Assembly: GCA_002373325.1 (NCBI GenBank)
Contig: DFKI01000164.1
Coordinates: 1 to 14,135 of the forward strand
Direction of reading: 5' to 3'
Length of the DNA stretch: 14,135 bases
DNA from: Treponema sp. UBA3649
Lineage (GTDB): Bacteria; Spirochaetota; Spirochaetia; Treponematales; Treponemataceae
In this document: positions 14,044-14,135 of the stretch, piece by piece
How the letters are laid out: the number at the start of each line of letters is the position of its first letter
Position numbering within the stretch: the first letter of the stretch is position 1
Position numbers and translations under genes: made by a program
The notes under the pieces: model-generated
What the model saw: only the letters and a program-made list of their open reading frames with translations
Database searches by the model: none
What the model was told of the DNA's origin: nothing

Positions 14044-14073
14044 ATCTTAACAAGATTTCGTTAACACTGTCAA
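14044..14073 (-). promoter_or_regulatory. Promoter of the lipoprotein gene, adjacent to its ATG
   Basis: An exact TTGACA (14073-14068) and TAAGAT (14049-14044) are separated by 18 bases. Only eight bases lie between the -10 and the ATG, so the first transcribed base would be at or within two bases of the start codon. Confidence 0.65.
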
Positions 14074-14111
14074 GTGCTGATAAAAGCAAGGAAAAGCGCT
14101 GAAAATTTAAG

Positions 14112-14135
14112 AAAAAAAAAGCCGGCGGCTACCTA
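14112..14135 (-). terminator. 3' half of a terminator from the next upstream gene (partial)
   Basis: On the minus strand GTAGCCGCCGGC runs directly into nine T. The 5' arm of the stem would lie beyond the window edge, or the short AGCC/GGCT pairing serves as the stem. The GC-rich arm plus T-run is characteristic of an intrinsic terminator on this strand. Confidence 0.55.

Overview
The window looks like chromosomal DNA of a host-associated spirochaete, most probably a gut or rumen Treponema. This rests on the style of the efflux adaptor, the EF-P and RF1 sequences, moderate GC with A/T-rich spacers, and strong GGAGG ribosome sites. It is inferred from reading the proteins, not from a database search. 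No phage, CRISPR array, insertion sequence or rRNA is visible.

Region 1 (1-5646, minus strand) is a tripartite RND efflux operon. From one clear promoter it reads TolC-type outer-membrane channel, periplasmic adaptor, RND permease, then the start of a small transporter-associated protein cut by the window edge. The last three reading frames touch or overlap. The adaptor lacks the alpha-helical hairpin, and the permease lacks two of the classical proton-relay residues.

Region 2 (5647-6879, minus strand) holds an unrecognised 281-residue protein followed 12 bases later by an unlisted 45-codon gene with a consensus ribosome site. A REP-like palindrome lies in the spacer before the tolC promoter.

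Region 3 (6900-9054, plus strand) is the housekeeping pair prfA (RF1) and prmC, which methylates the GGQ glutamine of RF1.

Region 4 (9055-10550) is a decay or exchange zone. It carries a solitary antitoxin-like gene on the minus strand, between two exact 15-bp direct repeats, one of which is the 3' end of prmC. After it come a frameshifted and internally deleted AAA/DUF4143 ATPase and the C-terminal remnant of a WYL-domain regulator, butted directly together.

Region 5 (10563-13040, minus strand) reads efp, tRNA-Arg(CCU), a strong intrinsic terminator and a trpC-trpF fusion. The trpCF start is only about 30 bases past the terminator. The EF-P carries arginine, not lysine, at the functional loop tip.

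Region 6 (13069-14135, minus strand) is a predicted lipoprotein gene whose promoter lies so close to its ATG that the mRNA is probably leaderless. The 3' half of a terminator from the next gene upstream closes the window.

No complete new multi-gene system is evident. The most interesting leads are the Arg-tip EF-P, the coupled 281-aa/45-aa pair, the hairpinless efflux adaptor, and the remnant zone with its antitoxin-like gene.
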